64,000 nt of DNA from Mucilaginibacter dorajii (GCF_024808255.1 NZ_JANTYS010000019.1:62001-126000); one strand, 5' to 3'; positions 1 through 9,337 are shown, numbered from the stretch's first letter. The notes: a model not told the origin generated them from the letters alone. Made by a program: numbers and translations.

Positions 1-64
1 AACGTTGCCTTTAGCCCAGGGGATCAAATTCGACCTCTAATTTTTTTATTACTAATAACTGTAC

Positions 65-1723
65 ATGTTCAATTTTCGTCCTTTAATATCTACCGTTCTT
101 TTTGCTTCATTTAGTGTTAGCTTTTCTGTATTTGCGCAAACCAATCCGCAGCCCGATGCTGTGGCCAAACCCGATGCCGAGCCGCCAAGGCACTGGCAAT
201 TAATGGATTTGAAGGAAACCGGCTTTTTTGGTATCAGCGCTAAACAAGCCTATCTGTTTGTAAAAGGTAAACAAAGCAAAACCGTGGTAGTTGCCACCCT
301 TGATAGCGGGGTTGATACCCTGCAAAAGGACTTGAAAAGCATTTTGTGGGTAAACACTAAAGAGATCCCCGGTAACGGCATTGACGACGATCATAACGGA
401 TATATTGACGATATCCATGGCTGGAACTTTTTAGGCGGTGCGGGTGGTAAAGCCGATTTTAACGAAACCACCGAAGAGGTACGCGAATACAATAAGTTAA
501 AGGATAAATACGCCACGCTTACCGAGGCTACCGCACCTGATAAAAAAGCGTTTGCCTACTGGCAGCGGGTTAAAACCGTTTATGATACTACCATAAACAA
601 AGCCCGCACCGAAACCGAGCAGCTACAGCCTATTATGAACGCGCTGATGGCTACCAGCGGCTACATTAAAAAAGCCCTTAAGCTTGATGCCGGCGGTACT
701 TTTAAAGAGACGGACCTGGTAAAGATCACCACCACTAACGATACCTTAAGCCAGAGCAAGTATGTATGGGCAACTATATTTTCGCAGGAGGGAGGCAACA
801 AAACCAACGCCGCCATTATTAAAGACCTGAGCGAATACCTGGAAAAACTGAATAACGACCTATCGCCCGACCTGGAATCCCGCAAGCGCATTGTTGGCGA
901 TAACGTAGATAGCATGGATCATAAACCATACGGCAACAACCTGTTAAAATATGCCGACGCATCGCACGGTACAGGCGTAGCCGGGCTGATAGGAGCCATC
1001 CGCGGCAATAACTATGGCATCAATGGTGTGGCCGATAATGTACGCATCATGGCGGTTAAAACCGTACCCAATGGCGATGAGTATGATAAGGATGTAGCCA
1101 ATGCCATCCATTACGCGGTTGATAACGGAGCAAAGATCATCAACATGAGCTTCGGCAAAAAGATATCTCCTCATAAAGAATGGGTGGATGAAGCTTTTAA
1201 ATACGCCGCGGCTAAAGATGTACTTTTAGTATTGGCAGCAGGTAATGACAATGCCGATATGGATAAAGACCCGGATTACCCGAATGATACTTTTCTTGAT
1301 GGCTCATCAACCGATGCGGATAACCTAATCAACGTAGGTGCGTCGGGCGCCAAATTAGGCGATCACCTGGCCGGCGATTTTAGCAACTATGGCAAAAAAA
1401 ATGTAGATGTTTTTGCACCAGGCGTAAAAGTAACTACCATTGACGCCGATGCTGAATTTAATACCGAAGATGGTACCAGCTTTTCATCGCCCATAACAGC
1501 GGGCATCGCGGCCCTTATCCTGGAATATTATCCAACCCTGAGCGCCAAACAGTTAAAAGAAGCCATTCTGCAATCGGCCACGCCTTTAACCGGCACCATG
1601 GTATATAAACCCGGCAGCAAAACCGAAAAGGTTGACTTTACCACCCTGAGTAAAACCGGCGGTATTGTAAATGCCTACAAGGCATTACAAATAGCATCAA
1701 AAATGACAGGAGAGCGGAAGTAG
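65..1723 (+). CDS. Secreted S8 (subtilisin-like) serine protease
   Basis: Serine endopeptidase of the subtilase family, probably periplasmic or secreted. Residues 1-25 form a signal peptide ending FAQ. The catalytic triad is visible: Asp80 in TLDSGVD, His301 in SHGTGVAG, and Ser472 in GTSFSSP; the oxyanion-hole Asn is Asn394 in AAGND. About 220 residues separate Asp80 from His301, far more than in a minimal subtilisin. This inserted stretch (roughly 125-290) is charged and predicted helical. The ATG start directly precedes the signal peptide. The protein has no recognisable prodomain or type IX sorting domain. Family assignment is firm; the substrate is unknown. Confidence 0.95.
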   Translation: MFNFRPLISTVLFASFSVSFSVFAQTNPQPDAVAKPDAEPPRHWQLMDLKETGFFGISAKQAYLFVKGKQSKTVVVATLDSGVDTLQKDLKSILWVNTKEIPGNGIDDDHNGYIDDIHGWNFLGGAGGKADFNETTEEVREYNKLKDKYATLTEATAPDKKAFAYWQRVKTVYDTTINKARTETEQLQPIMNALMATSGYIKKALKLDAGGTFKETDLVKITTTNDTLSQSKYVWATIFSQEGGNKTNAAIIKDLSEYLEKLNNDLSPDLESRKRIVGDNVDSMDHKPYGNNLLKYADASHGTGVAGLIGAIRGNNYGINGVADNVRIMAVKTVPNGDEYDKDVANAIHYAVDNGAKIINMSFGKKISPHKEWVDEAFKYAAAKDVLLVLAAGNDNADMDKDPDYPNDTFLDGSSTDADNLINVGASGAKLGDHLAGDFSNYGKKNVDVFAPGVKVTTIDADAEFNTEDGTSFSSPITAGIAALILEYYPTLSAKQLKEAILQSATPLTGTMVYKPGSKTEKVDFTTLSKTGGIVNAYKALQIASKMTGERK

Positions 1724-1815
1724 GCCTTTATTGGACTTTGGGATTGGCAGACTTTGAGACTGTTGGACTTTGGAACAAAGGATTTATAGATCAAGGATAA
1801 AAGATTAGATCAAAT

Positions 1816-1845
1816 GGCTGCCTTTAATTGGCGGCCTTTTCTTTT
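1816..1845 (+). terminator. Possible terminator after the S8 protease
   Basis: The inverted repeat GGCTGCC / GGCGGCC (1816-1822 and 1830-1836, one wobble pair) is followed on the plus strand by a T-rich run. It overlaps the 3' end of the convergent DinB-like gene. The stem is only 7 bp, so this is a modest call. Confidence 0.35.
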
Positions 1846-2363
1846 AGTTTACTTTCGATCAACTCTAACTGGTACGTGTGTCGCTGCGTGTGGTATACCG
1901 CCACGCTAATCCATTCCAGGCGGGAAAGTTTCCCTATGCCATTAAACTCGGCGGCGGTGCAGGTATCGGTAAGATCTAATTGCGTTAAAACCTGCGCTAC
2001 TTCATCAAACGCGGCAGTAAGCGCCTTGATCAACGTTTGCTTATCATATTGCTTCGCAGCCGGTATAAGGCCTGGTGCCGATGGGTATTTGGCGTTAAAA
2101 TCAAGGAACAAGGTTTTGATGGCATTAACATGCTCGTCGGGTGCGCGGTTGGTTTTAGCTGCCGGTCCTTTCAATAGCGAAGGAGCGCCCTCAACCGACA
2201 ATCTTACATGCTCGGCATTTTCACCCGCGCTCCATTTACCTTCAAAGGGTGCGCTGTTAAAATCATCATTGCTGATGGCCTCAATTGCCGCTATTAAATC
2301 TTTTGCTGTTGATTGAAGCTCGATAGCTAATGGTTGTGGTAGGTTACTTTGCTGATCTTTCAT
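1824..2363 (-). CDS. DinB/YfiT-like putative metal-dependent protein
   Basis: A 179-residue four-helix-bundle protein of the DinB superfamily. The three histidines expected for the metal site are visible: His52 in NAEHV, and His158 and His162 in YHTQRH near the C terminus. Members are often thiol-dependent S-transferases or hydrolases (bacillithiol- or mycothiol-dependent), but the specific reaction cannot be told here. There is no signal peptide, so it is cytoplasmic. It is convergent with the upstream protease and appears monocistronic. The ATG start gives the usual family length. Confidence 0.85.
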   Translation of the reverse strand: MKDQQSNLPQPLAIELQSTAKDLIAAIEAISNDDFNSAPFEGKWSAGENAEHVRLSVEGAPSLLKGPAAKTNRAPDEHVNAIKTLFLDFNAKYPSAPGLIPAAKQYDKQTLIKALTAAFDEVAQVLTQLDLTDTCTAAEFNGIGKLSRLEWISVAVYHTQRHTYQLELIESKLKEKAAN

Positions 2364-2548
2364 GGCTTATCCCTTATGTTATATCTCAAAGATAAGGTTA
2401 GAAAGGCTAAACAAGACGGGGCAAAAAACGACACTTTACGGGTTATTTGCGACAGTTAAACACGGCTTGATGCTAATAAACTAACCGATAAAGTAAAAGC
2501 ATACCATTGCTTACAAGGCAGATGTTATAGCAGGGAATTAAAAAGAGA

Positions 2549-3448
2549 TTAGCTGTTGATATGCTGCAACGCGAAATTAATAAAGTTGCTGGTTAAGCCA
2601 TAATCCTCCGTTCCCTTACGGCGGATAAAAAAGAAATCCCGGGTGATCTTTAAGCCTTCTATAGGTACTTCAACCAGGTCGCCTTCGGCTAATTGCCTTA
2701 CTATGGATGGGCGGGGCATAAAGCCGAGGCATTGATCGGCCAATAAAAAGTTTTTTAAAGCTTCAGTGCCGCCCAGGCGGATCTTTACCGATAGATCGGC
2801 CGGTTTGATATGCAGTGCAGAAAGCGATTTTAATACCGCGTTCAGCGTGCCTGAGCCGCGTTCCCTAACAGCCAACGGTGTTTTAACAAATTGCTTCAGC
2901 GTAAGCGAGCGGCCCGCTAAAGGGCTTTTAGCAGAGCATACTGGTATCACCTCATCGCTCATAAACGGCTTGTAGGATACCGTGGTTAATTTATTATCAA
3001 CCTCAATAATACCGATGTCTACCTCGTGGTTAAGCAGGGCGTTCAGGATATATTCGGAGTTACGGTTTACCAGTTGCACATCTACATTGGCGTATTCACG
3101 CTGGAAGCCGGATAATATAGAAGGTAAAATGTACAGGGCAATGGTGGTACTGGCTCCCAAACGCAAATGCCCCGCGGCCTGTGAAAGATTACTCAGCACC
3201 GATAGGTCATATTCTATCTTTCGTTCTATTTCGGTAGCCTGCTGCAGGTATTCATTGAGCTTTTTGCCCGCTTCGGTGAGCAGGATGCTATTGCCTTTCC
3301 GTTCAAACAGGGGTACTTTATATTGATCCTCTAACGCCTTAATGTGTTTGCTGATGGCTGGCTGTGTTACAAACAGCACCTGTGCCGCCTTCGAAAAACT
3401 CAAATTGGCAGCAACTTCCATAAAAACACGGTGAGCGAAAGAGATCAT
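2549..3448 (-). CDS. LysR-family transcriptional regulator
   Basis: A 299-residue LysR-type regulator. The N-terminal winged helix-turn-helix spans residues 1-60, with the typical FSKAAQVLFVTQPAISKHI recognition region. A periplasmic-binding-like effector domain follows (about 90-295). LysR regulators usually act on a divergent neighbour, but the next gene here (3458-4240) is on the same strand and only 10 bases upstream. The target and effector therefore cannot be inferred from context. The length and ATG start are normal for the family. Confidence 0.92.
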   Translation of the reverse strand: MISFAHRVFMEVAANLSFSKAAQVLFVTQPAISKHIKALEDQYKVPLFERKGNSILLTEAGKKLNEYLQQATEIERKIEYDLSVLSNLSQAAGHLRLGASTTIALYILPSILSGFQREYANVDVQLVNRNSEYILNALLNHEVDIGIIEVDNKLTTVSYKPFMSDEVIPVCSAKSPLAGRSLTLKQFVKTPLAVRERGSGTLNAVLKSLSALHIKPADLSVKIRLGGTEALKNFLLADQCLGFMPRPSIVRQLAEGDLVEVPIEGLKITRDFFFIRRKGTEDYGLTSNFINFALQHINS

Positions 3449-3457
3449 GCCGCTAAG

Positions 3458-4240
3458 TTAGCTTTTTACCTTCTCAAAAAACCTGCCTGTAAATTTGTAG
3501 GTAATAAATTTGCGGGTCATTTTGCCTTTATAATCCACCAATGGTGTAAGGATGGTTTGGTTTTTAACATCAACTGTTATGGTTGGGAAGATATCCCAAT
3601 CGGCAACCGAGTTTAAATCGTATTCGTAATACAAGCGGCTTAGTACCGCTGTGGGCGTTTTTACCATAGGCACACGCCCATTTAGTACTCCTTTTTCAAT
3701 AGCATAGGCCCTGATGCCCTGCCCGGCTTTGGTGGCCGACATTACAGAGTTGTACACCGCCAGGTACATGGTTTTATTATTGGCCGTAAACGTATAAATT
3801 TTAGGGAACCAGTAAGCTTCCTTACCCGGAGGGTCCATTTTTAACAGCGACTGCGTTTGTGCGCCAACTTTGTATTGCAGTATATTATCAAAATCGTAAC
3901 CGCCATTACCCAGCCGGGTATCCCAGGAGTAGGTACGGAACATGCCATCTGCCGATGTGGCTACTACCATACGCTCCTTTACCAGCGATGTAAATTTCTG
4001 ACTGATAGTAAAGGGATATTTGGAGGTATAATATTTAAGCTTGAAAGCAAAGATGCTATTCATCTTTTTTAAGGAATCAATGGCTTTAAATTCCTTTTTG
4101 TGCGTGCCGTAATAATTAACCCGTTTAAAGATCCGCAGCAAATCGTCTTCAATAGCCTGCGGACTGCTTATGGTTTGCGCGAATGAATGGGCAGTAATAA
4201 AACAGCTGCAAAAAATAAATATCAGCTTAAATGATCTCAT
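3458..4240 (-). CDS. Secreted protein of unknown function, paralogue of the next gene
   Basis: About 260 residues starting MRSFKLIFIF, a clear signal peptide ending HSFAQ. I prefer the ATG at 4240 over a longer TTG-initiated reading frame because it places the signal peptide at the N terminus. The mature protein has no domain I recognise. It is clearly homologous to the neighbour at 4309-5085: both share [DE]DLLR.FK near the N terminus, KYPFT[IV]S, TTSADG/ATSADG followed by a W-D pair, an LAVY strand in the middle, and a C-terminal TYKF.G..F.K.K ending. It probably arose by tandem duplication. Function unknown; likely periplasmic or surface. Confidence 0.75.
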   Translation of the reverse strand: MRSFKLIFIFCSCFITAHSFAQTISSPQAIEDDLLRIFKRVNYYGTHKKEFKAIDSLKKMNSIFAFKLKYYTSKYPFTISQKFTSLVKERMVVATSADGMFRTYSWDTRLGNGGYDFDNILQYKVGAQTQSLLKMDPPGKEAYWFPKIYTFTANNKTMYLAVYNSVMSATKAGQGIRAYAIEKGVLNGRVPMVKTPTAVLSRLYYEYDLNSVADWDIFPTITVDVKNQTILTPLVDYKGKMTRKFITYKFTGRFFEKVKS

Positions 4241-4308
4241 CGCAAACAAGTTAGTAAAAAGCTTCAACATGCTAAGATAATAGTTATAATTTATAACCAA
4301 CTAAGCTG

Positions 4309-5085
4309 TTATTTGCTTTTAAGCTTTATAAAATATTCCCCGTTGAACTTATACGTGATGTAATTATCTGTCAAGTTTCCATTTTCTAAAGCAACAGGGA
4401 TCGTTAAGGTCTGTGTTTTTTCGTGGTAGGTTAATTCGTTCTCCCAATTTTGATCCCGCATGGAATTATCATTATATAAGTAGTCTATTTTACTATGTAA
4501 CCCCGTTTGCGTTTTAATAAGCTTAGCCGGCATCAGGTCATCTTTATCGATCAAAAAGATCTGAATTCCCTGGCAGCGGTCATGATAAGATAAAATCTCA
4601 TCGTAAACAGCCAGGTAGTATATTTTATCTTTGCTTTTTAATGAATAAATTTTAGAATAAGAACAGCTATATTTATTAGGACTGGCTGGAGAGACTGATT
4701 TTATGCCGTGCGCGGTCTTATATTGTGCAACACAGCTGTAGGCATGTTGGGTGCCGCCTGTTAATGTATCCCACCAATAAATTATAAGCACGCCATCAGC
4801 GGAGGTCGTTATTCCAAGCGGCTCATCATCAAATGATTTAAAGAAATTACTAACGGTAAACGGATACTTCGCGGCAGCCTGCAATAGCTTCCCTTCAAAT
4901 ATGCTATTTGCCAGATATAAAGAATCTAAGGCGCTCACGGTTGTATCCTCTCGCATTTTATCCCAGCACCCAATCTTTTTAAACGCTCTTAATAAGTCGG
5001 GATCAGTTGCTTTTGAGCCTTGCCCAAATACGTTTATTGATGTTAAAATAAAGAGGATTAACACAAACAGAACTGAAGATTTCAT
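4309..5085 (-). CDS. Secreted protein of unknown function, paralogue of the previous gene
   Basis: A 258-residue protein with a signal peptide (MKSSVLFVLILFIL, ending NVFGQ). It shares length, motif order and predicted beta-rich character with the gene at 3458-4240. It contains several cysteines (CWDKM, SCVAQY, YSCSYS, RCQG) that its paralogue lacks, so the two copies have diverged in disulphide potential. The two genes form a probable two-gene unit on the minus strand with 68 bases between them. No catalytic motif is recognised, and I do not assign a function. Confidence 0.75.
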   Translation of the reverse strand: MKSSVLFVLILFILTSINVFGQGSKATDPDLLRAFKKIGCWDKMREDTTVSALDSLYLANSIFEGKLLQAAAKYPFTVSNFFKSFDDEPLGITTSADGVLIIYWWDTLTGGTQHAYSCVAQYKTAHGIKSVSPASPNKYSCSYSKIYSLKSKDKIYYLAVYDEILSYHDRCQGIQIFLIDKDDLMPAKLIKTQTGLHSKIDYLYNDNSMRDQNWENELTYHEKTQTLTIPVALENGNLTDNYITYKFNGEYFIKLKSK

Positions 5086-5170
5086 CGCAAATATTTACAA
5101 ATAAAAATAGGGATAATCAGCAAATCTCCCTATTCAATATCCTAATTAAAAACTGCAATAAATGGATACC

Positions 5171-6592
5171 CTACCTCAAAGTCGCGTAATTGTAAAACTG
5201 GGTATTTCCGTTACCCTGTATCTCAATAGTCTTTGTTTCGGTAACGCCCTGGGCATTTTTCAAAGCAATATTTACTTTATTAAGCCCCTTTTGCAATGGC
5301 ACTCGGGCATAAGAGATAGAAGCCGGCAGTGATTGCCAGTTACGCGTATCGGCTTTTTCGGATAGCAGGCTGTAAAGCTGTATGCCATAGCCCAATCCTT
5401 CCAAAACGCCGTTTGTTTTACCATCGCTGGTGGCTGCGGCGCGCACGCTGTATTCGGCAATTTTTTTAACGGCAAGCCTCGATAACACTTTTCCCATTTC
5501 TTTTAAGGTACGTTGCTGAAGCGTTTTAAAAGCTAACTCATTAATATCTTCGGCTTTTTCTAACGGTATTTGTTGATTATTAACGGCGATACTGCCATTT
5601 GAGTAATAGGGAATTTGGGCTACGTATTTGGGAAATGCCACCCGCATGCTTTCAACCGACTTTAATTTCACGCTGTTCCTATCCCCGCTGTAATCAAATG
5701 GAATTTCTAAACCGGCTCCGTTAACAAAAAACAGACCACCATCGCTATGCCTCACCAGGCTAAAAAATACATCTACCTGGGTTTTAACAGGCGCAAGGCC
5801 GTTTTCCCAAAACAGGATCAGTTCGCCGCCTTCGGCAGGCTTATCCGGTGTGAATTGAATATTAAATGTTTTTTCAAACTGATCGGCCTCGGTTGTAAAA
5901 CCGTTTAACATCGCCGTCCTGATCACATCCTCTTTTAAACCCTGGGGCATTGGGGTCCCGTAGTAAGTTTGGTCGGGGCTTTTTAAATAGATCTCGGCCG
6001 CGTTGCGGTAGGAGATAAAGGCGTTATTTACATCGTTATTCTTTTCGTAAAGCATCCCCTGGAACATCAGCGCAAAGGCATCATTGGAATAACGGTTGTC
6101 CTTGTTATTAAACTTATCGCCCTGATCCTGCGCCTGTAAGGTAATGCGGCGGGCCTCAACAATGGCATCTTCGGTATTGTTCAAAAACAGGTAATTGAGC
6201 GCTTTGTAATAGTGGATCATGAATTTTTCAAAATCCTCGCCTTTGTAAGTTTGCGACATCGAATTAACCAACAGGCCAACAGCCGCATCAGCCGCGCCGT
6301 TTAAGCCACTATCCAGCAATTGGTCGGCATTGTTGAAGTACTTGTTGCTTAATTCATACTCGCCCCTAAGGTGCGCTACCCGGCCCCGCTCCATCAGGTA
6401 CAGGAGTTTGTTGCGCGGCTTTTGGATGAGGCCATTATTGTCCAGATCTTTTTCGGCCTGGGGATAGTTACCGGCATAAACATTTTTGTAATAAGAGGTG
6501 AGGCTTTGGTTGTAGGTGGTACAACCAAATAAAAAAAGCATCATCCCGATAACAGGTGATGCACCGAAAAAATACCTACGTATGTTTGTCAT
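5171..6592 (-). CDS. COG3014-like lipoprotein with TPR-type repeats
   Basis: Outer-membrane-directed lipoprotein of about 473 residues. The ATG at 6592 gives a signal sequence ending LFLFGC, a good lipobox with Cys24; a longer GTG-started frame adds an unlikely N-terminal tail. Residues 30-230 are helical and TPR-like (repeated YxxALNYLFLNN and AFALMFQGMLYEKNND patterns). The C-terminal half is predicted beta-rich. It is 54 bases downstream of an LpoB-like gene on the same strand. That pairing recurs in other bacteria and suggests a shared envelope role, possibly in peptidoglycan synthase activation, though this is inference. Confidence 0.8.
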   Translation of the reverse strand: MTNIRRYFFGASPVIGMMLFLFGCTTYNQSLTSYYKNVYAGNYPQAEKDLDNNGLIQKPRNKLLYLMERGRVAHLRGEYELSNKYFNNADQLLDSGLNGAADAAVGLLVNSMSQTYKGEDFEKFMIHYYKALNYLFLNNTEDAIVEARRITLQAQDQGDKFNNKDNRYSNDAFALMFQGMLYEKNNDVNNAFISYRNAAEIYLKSPDQTYYGTPMPQGLKEDVIRTAMLNGFTTEADQFEKTFNIQFTPDKPAEGGELILFWENGLAPVKTQVDVFFSLVRHSDGGLFFVNGAGLEIPFDYSGDRNSVKLKSVESMRVAFPKYVAQIPYYSNGSIAVNNQQIPLEKAEDINELAFKTLQQRTLKEMGKVLSRLAVKKIAEYSVRAAATSDGKTNGVLEGLGYGIQLYSLLSEKADTRNWQSLPASISYARVPLQKGLNKVNIALKNAQGVTETKTIEIQGNGNTQFYNYATLR

Positions 6593-6646
6593 TATAAGGT
6601 GTAAGTGACCCCGAACGTGGCGTATCACATCCAGGGCTTACTTGCT

Positions 6647-7240
6647 TTAATTTTTTACGTATTTGGCTATTTTTTTCTCGCCAATCCAAACTACTTCGTT
6701 GGTTTGAATATTGGTAAGCTCGAGGTTTACCTGGTAGTAAACAACCTTCTGACGTTTGTGCGAATCGACTATGGAGTTGATTGATCCTTGCAATATATAA
6801 TCGGCACCATTCTCTAACCCAAATTGTTTCATGGTTGATACGGTGGCGTTGGTTTGCTGGTCGGCTTTTTCGGCACGCAATTCTTCACGTTTTTTGCCCC
6901 CCTGCACCAAACGCACTTTTTGGGTTTGGATAAATGAACTTTCAATATCCTTTAAAAACGTTTCTGCATCAATATGCTCGTGGCTTTTGTTTTGAACAAA
7001 GCCTACAATAACTACTGGCTTTTTGCCCTGGTGTTCGGTTTGATGGGTATCTATCCAGCTTGCACCTAATATTTTGCCGGTAAGTTCATCGGCGGCCATT
7101 CTTGAATCGCTGTTATTCCAGTTACCGCTTACATCTATAGTTTGATCGGTGCTAACGCGGGTTACCTGCCTTGAGCATGATGCCACGAAAAGGGTTGAAA
7201 CTGCAACCGCAGCAATGGTTAAAATCCTATTGAATTTCAT
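6647..7240 (-). CDS. LpoB-like penicillin-binding protein activator lipoprotein
   Basis: A 197-residue lipoprotein with lipobox FVASC (Cys22). The body matches the LpoB/YcfM family: the D-V-S-G-N-W-N-[DN]-[ST]-D-S segment, a conserved GADYILQGSI strand and the C-terminal NEVVWIGEKKIAKY. In Escherichia coli LpoB is an outer-membrane lipoprotein that stimulates PBP1b; the same task here is inferred by family only. It lies just upstream of the COG3014-like gene and downstream of a small secreted Gly-rich protein on the same strand, probably one operon. Confidence 0.85.
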   Translation of the reverse strand: MKFNRILTIAAVAVSTLFVASCSRQVTRVSTDQTIDVSGNWNNSDSRMAADELTGKILGASWIDTHQTEHQGKKPVVIVGFVQNKSHEHIDAETFLKDIESSFIQTQKVRLVQGGKKREELRAEKADQQTNATVSTMKQFGLENGADYILQGSINSIVDSHKRQKVVYYQVNLELTNIQTNEVVWIGEKKIAKYVKN

Positions 7241-7291
7241 TGATAGTATGTTATTAAATTATGATAGTTAGATTGTATGTTGTGCTATTTA

Positions 7292-7693
7292 TTACCAGCC
7301 GAAGCCAACTCCTATACTTGACCGGCCACCCCAGCCGCCGCGGCCCCAGCGATTGCCAAAACCAAAGTTAATTGAAGGCGAATAATAGTTATCGTAAAGC
7401 CCCCATGATGGTGTATAATCAAAATAACCATTCATACGTTCCTGGTGTCTCCACTCGCGGTTTTGCTGCCTGCGCTCAAGTTTGGCCTCGTACCAATCGT
7501 AAGCTTTATAAGTATCCTGTATGGTTGTTCCATGCAGGCTGTTCAGGCTATCGGCCCCACTACTATATTTAATTTGGCTTTCCCTATAGCGTGGATTTTG
7601 ATCGGCAAGTAAAGTGATTTGCTGGGCGTTAACTATACCGCTGTACAAGCCACATAAAACGGTAACCGCTGCTATAATTATCTTAGTTTTCAT
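7292..7693 (-). CDS. Small secreted Gly/Trp-rich protein
   Basis: A 133-residue protein with a signal peptide (ending GIVNAQ). The middle is charged, and the C-terminal 30 residues are rich in Gly, Arg and Trp (RWGRGGWGGRSS). It is the first gene of a probable three-gene unit with the LpoB-like and COG3014-like lipoproteins (51 bases to the next gene). No family is recognised. The low-complexity tail suggests an envelope-exposed structural or accessory protein, but that is a guess. Confidence 0.65.
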   Translation of the reverse strand: MKTKIIIAAVTVLCGLYSGIVNAQQITLLADQNPRYRESQIKYSSGADSLNSLHGTTIQDTYKAYDWYEAKLERRQQNREWRHQERMNGYFDYTPSWGLYDNYYSPSINFGFGNRWGRGGWGGRSSIGVGFGW

Positions 7694-7823
7694 TGTGAAA
7701 TAAAATAATGTAATTGAAATACAAATGACGTTATTAAACGTAATAAGTTAACGCTGGTATACAGTTAAATTATGTTAATAAACATCTTTTTACTTAAGTA
7801 TGAAGGATAAAGTTATACCTGCA

Positions 7824-7872
7824 CAAAAAAAGCCCGAAAATAGTAGCGTTTACACTGCTATTTTCAGGCTTT
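7824..7872 (-). terminator. Rho-independent terminator of asd
   Basis: A stem of about 19 bp with two G-U pairs (AAGCCTGAAAATAGCAGTG against CGCTACTATTTTCGGGCTT in minus-strand reading), a 5-nt loop, then a run of seven T. It lies 39 bases past the asd stop codon. Confidence 0.88.
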
Positions 7873-7910
7873 CGAATTTTTATTAAATATGCCCGAGCGA
7901 GCCCGGTTAA

Positions 7911-8924
7911 TTAAACTGTTGCCTCAACCGGCTGGCCGATCAGGTGTTTAGCAGCAAGGTACTCTGCAATTTGCACCGCATTGGTAGCGGCACCTTTACG
8001 CAGGTTATCTGATACTATCCAGCAATTTAAAGTATTATCCTGGCTTTCGTCACGGCGTAAACGACCTACAAAAACGTCGTCTTTATCATGCGCGTCCAAC
8101 GGCATTGGGTATTTAAGGTTGGCGGGATCGTCAACCACTACTATACCTGGTGAATTGGCCAAAAGCTCACGTACTTCGCTCAAATCAAAATCGTGTAAAA
8201 ACTCAATGTTTACAGATTCTGAGTGACCGCCCATAACCGGGATGCGTACGGTGGTAGCAGTAACTTTAATGCTATCATCGCCCATGATCTTTTTGGTTTC
8301 CAGGATCATTTTCATTTCCTCTTTGGTATAACCATTATCGGTGAAAACGTCAATCTGCGGAATCACGTTCAAATCGATAGTATAGGGGTAAACCTTCGGG
8401 CCATCAATACCTTTACGCTCGTTAAACAGCTGGTCAACAGCTTTAACGCCGGTACCTGTTACCGATTGGTAGGTAGATACTACTACGCGTTTAATTTTAT
8501 ATTTGTCGTGCAGTGGTTTTAAAGCCACTACCATTTGTATGGTTGAGCAATTTGGGTTGGCAATGATCTTGTCATCGGCGGTTAATACATCGGCATTTAC
8601 TTCGGGTACAACCAGTTTCTTGGTTGGATCCATACGCCAGGCCGATGAGTTATCAATAACAGTTGTGCCTGCTGCTGCGAAAAGCGGAGCCTGCTCCAAT
8701 GAAGTGCTTCCGCCGGCGCTGAAAATGGCAACGTCCGGCTTCATCTTAATCGCATCCTCAACAGAAACTACCTTAAACTGCTTACCCTTAAAAGTAATTT
8801 CTTTACCAATACTTTTTTCTGAAGCTACGGGGATTAATTCTGTAACGGGGAAGTTGCGTTCTGCCAGAACCTGCAACATTTTGGTGCCTACTAAGCCAGT
8901 AGCACCTACTACTGCGACTTTCAT
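7911..8924 (-). CDS. asd: Aspartate-semialdehyde dehydrogenase
   Basis: NADPH-dependent reductive dephosphorylation of aspartyl phosphate to aspartate semialdehyde, in the lysine, threonine, methionine and diaminopimelate pathways; cytoplasmic. The Rossmann motif GATGLVG starts at residue 7. The catalytic Cys126 lies in ANPNCSTIQ, and the active-site His234 in GGHSES follows Arg227. The 337-residue length is normal. It is monocistronic with its own terminator. The pathway connects to dapF at 33893, but the two genes are not linked. It is transcribed away from a 523-bp intergenic region that holds a MITE-like element. Confidence 0.97.
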   Translation of the reverse strand: MKVAVVGATGLVGTKMLQVLAERNFPVTELIPVASEKSIGKEITFKGKQFKVVSVEDAIKMKPDVAIFSAGGSTSLEQAPLFAAAGTTVIDNSSAWRMDPTKKLVVPEVNADVLTADDKIIANPNCSTIQMVVALKPLHDKYKIKRVVVSTYQSVTGTGVKAVDQLFNERKGIDGPKVYPYTIDLNVIPQIDVFTDNGYTKEEMKMILETKKIMGDDSIKVTATTVRIPVMGGHSESVNIEFLHDFDLSEVRELLANSPGIVVVDDPANLKYPMPLDAHDKDDVFVGRLRRDESQDNTLNCWIVSDNLRKGAATNAVQIAEYLAAKHLIGQPVEATV

Positions 8925-9001
8925 TGTTGTGTTAATTTGTTAAATAATAAACTTTAAACCCCAAATATGCACATTTTTTTGATAATCTACTGAGTTAGTA
9001 G

Positions 9002-9337
9002 TTGATAAACCAGGGCAAACGCATCTAATTGGGTTAACATAACTTAACACATTTCAGATATTTATTTTATAAATAGTTAATAATCAATAACTTACATTTT
9101 TACAGGGTTAACACTAAACAGATGTATCACGCACCTTAGGCGCATCCAAATATTTGTGCCTGTTGTTGGCCAATACAAGTCCATTTGATACCTGATCATT
9201 TAACCAGCACCAGGCGATAAAAACAAGGTATCGTTTGATGCTTATATATTCCCACGGCATAAGCTTATTTGTTAGCCATTATTAAATAACAGCTTATCCC
9301 CGTTAACTATTCAGATGCGTTTGCCCTGTTAATAAAT
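9002..9337. mobile_element. Putative 318-bp ISAs1-type MITE
   Basis: A perfect 16-bp terminal inverted repeat, CAGGGCAAACGCATCT (9011-9026, reverse complement at 9313-9328), bounds 318 bp without coding capacity. Similarity continues inward to a GTTAAC in both arms. The flanks TTGATAAAC (9002-9010) and TTAATAAAT (9329-9337) match at 7 of 9 positions, as expected of an aged target duplication. CAGGG ends and 8-10 bp duplications are the known hallmarks of ISAs1-family elements. The ends resemble those of the 206-bp elements at 15186 and 59715. No transposase is present, so any mobility would need one in trans. Confidence 0.6.

Noticed and set aside
7824..7872. The asd hairpin considered as an attenuator or riboswitch for the next gene
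   Set aside because: It follows asd with the T-run on asd's side and no plus-strand gene begins nearby; a plain terminator fits.
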